Below are positions 57,296 to 64,000 of a DNA stretch of 64,000 bases, in pieces; position 1 is the stretch's first letter, and each line of letters opens with the position of its first letter. The stretch is from NCBI GenBank assembly GCA_948474755.1, contig CAOLHI010002564.1, positions 205,101-269,100 on the forward strand. The letters run 5' to 3'. The DNA comes from Ctenosaura bakeri (taxonomy: Eukaryota > Chordata > Lepidosauria > Squamata > Iguanidae). Both the position numbers and the translations under genes were made by a program. The notes under the pieces were generated by a model, which was given only the letters and a program-made list of their open reading frames with translations, was not told the DNA's origin and made no database searches.

Positions 57296-59311
57296 GCTCT
57301 GCTGTGGGGCTTGAGGGGGTAGGGGCCCTCCTGAATAACATAGGATGGTATATAGGGACCTACTGATGAGTGAGGGGGAATTGCTCCAAACCAGACAGAC
57401 ACATTCTGTGCAAAGTGCCTTCCAGTCAACAGAGCCCATTCCCGTTCTGTGAATCTTGAGTGTGACTTTGTGGGAGAACACAGTGAATGGGATACGCACT
57501 GAGCTGTCATTTGAAGATTAGGTTAGGGAAATATTTCTGCATGAACCTTCTCTCCACTTTAATTTGGTCAGAATCCAAGTAGTGAAACAAATGTGTTTTT
57601 CACATTTTTTTTTTTTATATATATATATATTTTGGAAGAACCACCATTTGGCCTTTCTGGCAGCAAAATATCATGGGCCATTTCTGTAGATCACAGGCTC
57701 AAAGTAAAGCAATGTTTAGGCTTTGTGTTCCTGTATTTGACATTCTCCAGTTTTCTTTTCTGTTTGTAAATAGAGCAGATATCTGGCAGTGTACATAAAG
57801 AGATCTGATTTGACCTGTAGGTATAGCTCAAAATGTATAAAGCCCAGAACTTGACCAGTTACTTTTTTGTGTACAACTACTAGAATTCCCCAGAATATGA
57901 CATCATGGAAGCAGAATTCTGAAAGCTATACTCCAGGGTCTCAGTTGTATTGCTAGTCCAAACTAAAGCACACCCATTGCATCAATTGCTGGGTGGTAAG
58001 TCAGTATGTATGTAAATCTCATTCATTTAATAGGTCTTTTCTAATCCAGATTAGCAGTTGAATTTGGGCCTCCCCAAAGTAACATTTCTTGACTCAGAAA
58101 TCTTTTGCCCATCCTATTGTAATATGATTATTTATAAAATCTCATTTTCAATTAAAATAACCAGAATTCAAACAAAGAGATGATAAAATTCAAGATGATG
58201 AGAAATGTGTAAAATTTTGATTTATTCTGTAATCAAAAGAAGTAAGCTTGGTGCTTCAGCAGTTGAACTGCATCAAAAATAAAGTAATAAGACAGTTTTT
58301 GCAGGGATGGGGGAACATAATGGAGGCAATTCTTTTATTTCTTTTGAATATTTATTTGATTGTTTGTTATAATACACTGGTTTCCCAAGAAAAAAGTGGG
58401 CTTTCCCTAGGGTTTCGTCTGCATACTTCCTTGAGTTTTAGGAGTCTCACTGGGTGCTTCCTGATTCTCAGAAGTTCAGGGAGAAACCTGTTGAAGGTCA
58501 TATAGGACCATTTCCCCAGTTCTGTTCTGGCTGCCTTGCCTCTCTGGGTCAACTCCCCCAGATAATAATCCCCCTTCTGTCTTGGAAGGTCTTTGTCTCC
58601 TCACCTGAATGGAGGGTAAAGTTATTTTGGTTTCTTAGAGGAACTCTTAGCAAACTATAAGTTCAGCCACTTTTGCTTGTTACCCCGCAATGTGGGTGCC
58701 ACAAGGGCCCACCAGTGATACCAGTACCTCCGTTCAATAATGAGGAACAATTAGCTCAAAAATAGAAGGCCTGTGAGAGGAGGTAACTTAGTGAGATCTG
58801 CCAGCTATGTTCTATAGGGTCACTCCAAAGAGATCATCCAGGAGACGTATAGTTGAACTTAAATGTGTTTTGTTGGGGAAAATACACATGTACATATCCA
58901 AAATAGTCACACACACAAGCAATCACACAAGGCTAACTGAAAAGAAAGGTAAAAGGATAAAGGAGTTAGAAAGAGATTGGGTTATATTTACCATCCAGAA
59001 AGAAGCAGAGAAAGACAAAATGGCTTGGGCTTTTTGCCCAAGTACAGCACTGTTCAAAAAGCAGAGTGACAGAGTGGATTACTGAAATTGAAAATGCTGT
59101 GAGGGGGAACCCAAAATTGAGGTCTCTTTATATCCTGCAAAAAACTTCCCTGGAGAGTGAGGTGTTGATGACTCTCTTGTTGAACAAACAGTGAAATTTC
59201 CAGTGTGAACAAAGTGGCCAGAATGAATTAATGTGTGAAGGAAACATGTTGATGATTTTAACATGTAGGTGGCAAAAGGTTTTTATGGCTGTGTGAAGAA
59301 GCCACAGGTGG
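57296..59311. other. No gene recognised
   Basis: Unassigned DNA with a T-tract and (TA)n at 57607-57632 and a MITE arm near 57858-57960. Confidence 0.4.
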
Positions 59312-59400
59312 GAGAATCATAGAATCATAGATTTGGAAGAGACCACAGGGGCCATCCAGTCCAACCCCCTGCCATGCAGGAACCTACATCAAAGCACTCT
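59312..59400 (-). mobile_element. CR1 LINE 3' tail (minus, about 90 bp)
   Basis: 'AGAATCATAGAATCATAGAT' then 'CCATCCAGTCCAACCCCCTG' match the left edge of the CR1 at 49084. Severely 5'-truncated. Confidence 0.85.
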
Positions 59401-60561
59401 CAAAAGAAGAGAGGATAATATAATTATTGATTTGAATCTTTCTGTTTTTGTGAGTAAGAGCTGTCAAAACCCACAAGACTCTTTGTATTTTGAAGTTTGC
59501 AACAAAGAGAGAGTTAATAGCTGTTTTTTTTGTTTTGTTTTTGCTTTGCCTTGTTTGTGTTTCTACAGGAAATGCACAGAGCAGTGGGTTTTGCTCTTCT
59601 CCTGTCTGTCTATTGTTCTTGTTGAAAGGATTATCTTTTACAGCTGGCCATTAACTCAGGTCTTCCTGGTTAATTCTTCAGTGAACTTACAGCCTGGGTC
59701 ATGTTAATGGTATTTCTTTCTCCACATGGCCCTTCCAGACATAAGTTGTATATGATTTATCTTTTAAGCCAATTAAACATATCTGCCAATTAATATATTT
59801 GCCAGTTCTGCACAGTGCAGTTACAGGCTACTGTCTGGACTGTCTCCAGTATTAAAATAAGGCTGGATAGAAAAGTTCCTGGAGCAAAGAACTGTAGGGA
59901 AAAAAGGTCTTCCCACCCATATGAATTCTTTTGATCTAAAAAGTTGGGGTTCCACCCTGTCCCACCCCCTAACTGTGCAGTGTTTATATGAAGAGAAACT
60001 TGTAAATAAGCAAATGTGACTATGCTGTCATATCCGATTTGGTCCTTCCTCCTACAGAAAACAGGAGCAATATATAAAGACATTGCAGCAACATCCTGTT
60101 GGTAATTTTCTTGACAGTCATTGGCATTTGAGAAGGACGAAGCTTAAACCAATTATGAATAGCTGGTGCTGCAAAAATTATGATCAATACATTTACAACA
60201 CAAGGTCGATTTTTCTTGTGATAGTATTTCATGAGGAGAAGGAGCAAGAGTACTACATTTTTCTGCATTGTTATTTCAACAACTGTTCTTAATGTTTAAA
60301 ATGTAAGGTGGATGAGGAATAATTTTTCATATCATGATTTGCTGCCCTTTGGACCTGGATCCCATGGATGTTTTCTAGTAAGCCTGTCCTCTCTGTTCCT
60401 TCCTTCCCTTCCAAAGGAAGTATAGGCAGTCTGTGAAGGGCTGCATAAGCAATATATCACAAGACGGGGGTAATTTATGTATGTTTCCTGAAAATAACCT
60501 AATTGTTCTTTCTGAATGTAGCAAACATCAAATTCTAATTGATGAGCATAATGCCCTTACC
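59401..60561. other. No gene recognised
   Basis: Unassigned DNA; the 124-codon frame starting at 59333 begins in the CR1 tail and runs into T-rich DNA. Confidence 0.4.
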
Positions 60562-60776
60562 ATTGTTGTTATTGTACGCCTTCAAGTCATTTCCAGCTTG
60601 TGGTGACCCTAAGGTGAACCTGTAATGGGGTATTCTCTGGCAAGGTTTGTTCTGAGGAGCCTTCCTCTGAGGCTAAGAGAGTTATCCAGTGGGTTTCCAT
60701 GGCTAAGTTGGGGTTTGAACCTTGTTCTCCAGAGTTGTCCAACACTCAAATCACTACTACACAATGCTGGCTCTCT
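60562..60776 (-). repeat. Sauria-type SINE (minus, nearly full length)
   Basis: 'GCCTTCAAGTCATTTCCAGC', 'TGGTGACCCTAAGGTGAACC', 'CTCTGAGGCTAAGAGAGTTA', 'GTTTGAACCTTGTTCTCC' and the tRNA-head complement 'ACACAATGCTGGCTCTC' cover the whole element. Confidence 0.85.
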
Positions 60777-61420
60777 GCACTTATCATACACTATTCTTAT
60801 TCTGATATGGTTTATTCTTTAAGATATAAACATAAGAATTGCTATTTGGATTAGGGCAGAGTCTACCTTCTTCGGTATTTTGTCCCAAGAACAGCTATGG
60901 AGTTCTTGCCAGAATCCTCACAAGCCAAACTGATGTCCCTTGTGTATATAGATAGATCTCCAAATTCTGGTAGTCAGAGTGAAGCCACAACTGGAATTTA
61001 CATAGCGTTATCATTGCAATAGGTAAACCTTTCCCACATGAATGCATGTAACTGGTTTCTAAACAAAGAAACAAAAATCATATTGGACTGTCACATGTTG
61101 TGGAAGTAGATCCCATAATTAAATGTCAATATCGGCAACAGCTTCCTTTTTTACCTATTCTGAACTTTAGTCAAATTTGTTTAATTATCTTGAGATCTAG
61201 CATTTTGGGAGATACACAGGCAGCTTTTCCTAGTAACAGCTGTCACAATCATCTTTACAACTCTCGTGATATCTTCACATTTGTTACCAAGAAGCAATTG
61301 CAGTATATCACCCATAACTGGTATATGCTATTTCAGTTACCCATGATGAGATGCAGTCCAAAAATACATACTTTGAATTTAATAGTAATAAAATAGGAAT
61401 CAAAATGATAAAGCAAAATA
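60777..61420. other. No gene recognised
   Basis: Unassigned AT-rich DNA. Confidence 0.4.
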
Positions 61421-61867
61421 TAGTCAGCCTTCCATTTTCATGGAGTTCAGTATTTTTAGATTTGATTATTCACTGGTTATTTTATTTATTCATTTTAAAA
61501 AATTCTTGCTATATTTGTACTATATTCTCCTTCAAAGTCAGTCTTTCACTGTCATGGAAAAAAATATGTTCTCCCTAGGAATGTCTAGGTCTATAGCCCA
61601 TTTCCATCGGAAGTGGACCATAGAGTTACAATGGAGGACCTAGAGATTTCTGGAGGGAATACTTCTCTAGGCATTGCTAGATCCTCCAGCATGATTCTGT
61701 GATCCAGTTCCACTGGAAGTTGACCATAGAATTGCACTGGAGAACATAGAGATTCCTAGTAGAGTGTTCTCAAGTTTTTTAAAAAAGTGTTCACAATTTG
61801 TTTGTGTTTTTTCCACTTTCACAGAAGTCTTGTGCCCCTAACCCCTGCATAAGTGGAGGGCTGACTG
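61421..61867. mobile_element. Tigger-like MITE, older copy
   Basis: Left end 'TAGTCAGCCTTCCATTTTCA' (first C mutated), right end 'ATAAGTGGAGGGCTGACTG', with TA on the left and TG (decayed TA) on the right. Internal 'CTTGTGCCCCTAACCC' is shared with 56831-57192. A 'GGGGGACCAACTGTA' near 62290-62303 looks like the right end of a third related copy. Confidence 0.7.
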
Positions 61868-64000
61868 TGAAACAAAACACAGTATAGTACATAAATGGGA
61901 AGTGGCAGGGAATGGAAAATGGAAGCAGATGGTGTCCTGTTTGCTTACGGTATCATGGTGTCTTGTGCTGTCCATGTTCTCTTGCAGTTCCTCACTGTAT
62001 ATAGTACTACAAGTGCTATAACTCTACCCAGTCAGCATCCTTCTGCAAAATTCTTGTGTTTTCACAGTAAAGTCCTTGTCCTTATCCAGTACAGTCCTTC
62101 ATAAAGTCCCTCTGCTTGGGTCCTTGTGTTGTTTGTAATGGCCTTGAAGTGCAAGAGTGGTGATGCTGGCAATCCTGAAAAGCCTAAGAGAATCCATTGT
62201 TCATCTCATTTAAAAAAAATATAGCAATGGATATTCTGCACATTTTTCACTATCCATAGTAAGTCCTGCTATGTATCTCCTGGGTTATGGGGGACCAACT
62301 GTACTTTGTTTAGAAAAGAACCACATTTCTTCAATGTTTCTCATTGAGACACTGAGAGAAATTTTGACTTTAGCAAACTTGCTACTTGAAATGAGAGTAG
62401 GTGCCACAGCTTATACTAGCCTTTCTCAACTTTTCACCCTGGAGGAACCCTTGAGATAATTTTCACAAAACTTCTTGTATCTACCACTCAAAAAATGTTT
62501 TTTTCCCCCTAGTCATGATCTCTTGCAGAACACCTCTTTGCCTCTTGCAGAATCCTAAGGACCCAAAGAACCCAGGTTGTAAAAGGAATGCTGACTTAAT
62601 GCCACCAATGGATCATCTTGATAGGAAAGTGGGCTTCATTCCTATCCCTTCAGGGTTGACACATTTCTTTACTAGCAGATGCTGTTAAATAGCTTATGAT
62701 CTCAACACTTTTATTTGTGTGTATGTGTTTCGGTATCCAAGCTATAGAACGTTGCTGTTGGGTTTATGCAGTAGCAAAGCATCTTAGCCTACAGTATCAA
62801 GGTCTTTCCACAAGGAGGTTCCCCAAACTAATGCTTGATGTAGATGTGTACTGAATCAACTTGATGCAAGTAAATATAAATAGTTGCTCCTGTGTGCGTA
62901 GACTGGAATAATAAGGGAGTATGAGATGAATGGAATGAGGAACAATGGTGTAGACTCAGCTGTGTGTTGCCTCAAGAATTTCCTTTAATTTAGTTTTGAG
63001 TGAACTAACAAAGTACAGTTTTCCAGTTATCTCCGCTTCCTGACCATGGACCATGAGTAAGGTTATTATTGTCCATTCCGGCTCTAGATAACATCCAAGA
63101 TACTTTACAGTGCTATGATTCTTTGCAAATTAATATTAATCTCTTTTTTAAATGTGCTAATTCTTCCATTACATATGGTCTCATTATTATTTTGATTGTT
63201 CAGTCAAGCTCTCTGATTTATACTTTATAGTCTACAACAAATTTATGTTCTGGCTGCAGCTGAATGAAATGCACCATATAGTCTTTCATTTCTTAGCATT
63301 CCTGCAGCCTGATCTACAAGATGCTACTTGGATCAAGTTGATTTTGTCCCTCAGAAACCTTTGAACTTAATCATTCTCATTAAAGAGGAAGAGGCATAGG
63401 ATCCAACAGAGCAGATTTCTCAGCAGATTATCAATTTAAATAATGTTCATCTGCTGCTATACTGCAAAAAGCCTGCAAGCAGTATTTCTGCATTCATTTG
63501 ACTCTCAAGGTACAAGTTTCTGCTTGATTTCCCTTTTTCGAACAGGTGATGAATAGGCATAGCAAGATCTATAGCATAAACAAATGCCTTATGAGAGAGG
63601 CTTACTTTCAGTACAGAATTAACCTTTTTAAAAGAATTGTTGAAGCCAAATTCTGTAGTGAATTCTAATCAGATAGCTTTGCTTTGGACCATCCCCTTTT
63701 TCAATATATTTCAGCCTGGGGTGTGCAACTTCAAATATAGCTAGAGTTTGCCAGACCCCTGGACATGACACATCAGTGGGTAGGAAGACAACTTTGTGGC
63801 TCAATGTCAGGTAGCCCTCCATATTTCAGTTATGGGACATGTAGTAGGAGTTAATTAGTTGCTTGCTTGTAACAAGGTATGAGAACCAGAGACCGTTAGA
63901 TAAACAAAACTAGGAATGTAGAGATAAGCGCTGCCAAGCTGAAACCTGAGCTCCAAGGTCTCTTGCAGGTGGGATGGGAAACTATTTGCTTTCAATGTTT
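61868..64000. other. No gene recognised
   Basis: Apart from the possible transposon end near 62262-62303, I see no gene, RNA or repeat family that I can name up to the end of the window. Confidence 0.4.

Overview
This is a mostly non-coding stretch of vertebrate nuclear DNA, almost certainly from a squamate reptile. It carries several tRNA-derived SINEs of the Sauria type (3' end shared with Bov-B LINEs), an RTE/Bov-B reverse-transcriptase fragment, CR1/L3 LINE tails, an L1 of the L1-ORF1/ORF2 type, many short hairpin MITEs with hAT-like ends and an old endogenous retrovirus. I found no convincing host exon. The window reads as intergenic or deep intronic sequence.

Layout. 1-8.2 kb: AT-rich DNA with a SINE, MITE remnants and a short U2 snRNA pseudogene. 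8.2-13.7 kb: a dense LINE block, made of an L1 with an inverted 5' part (twin-priming form), a CR1 tail on the minus strand and a CR1/L3 tail on the plus strand. 13.7-41 kb: thinly populated DNA with SINEs, a graded series of one palindromic MITE, three GC-rich hAT-like MITEs that make local CpG-dense islands, and two copies of an unassigned repeat rich in the motif GACTTGA (about 16.75-17.3 and 36.2-36.9 kb). 41.1-48.7 kb: the provirus. 48.7-64 kb: CR1, RTE, SINE, Tigger-like MITEs and microsatellites.

The provirus is the main result. Its outer ends (TGTTAC...GTAACA) are flanked by a 4-bp duplication (CAGG), and it sits inside a Sauria SINE whose two halves are still recognisable. The full left LTR (968 bp, TATA box, AATAAA), a primer-binding-site-like segment and the leader point to the plus strand. 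Everything from 42321 to 48555 is inverted: gag, protease, env, a G10 polypurine tract and the first 122 bp of the 3' LTR all read on the minus strand. The last 107 bp of the 3' LTR are again on the plus strand. The core has therefore been flipped relative to its LTR ends, with loss of the middle of the 3' LTR. There is also no reverse transcriptase, RNase H or integrase between protease and env. All viral reading frames are broken by stops and frameshifts. LTR copies differ by roughly 8-9 percent by eye, so the insertion is old. Any transcript from the left LTR would be antisense to the viral genes.
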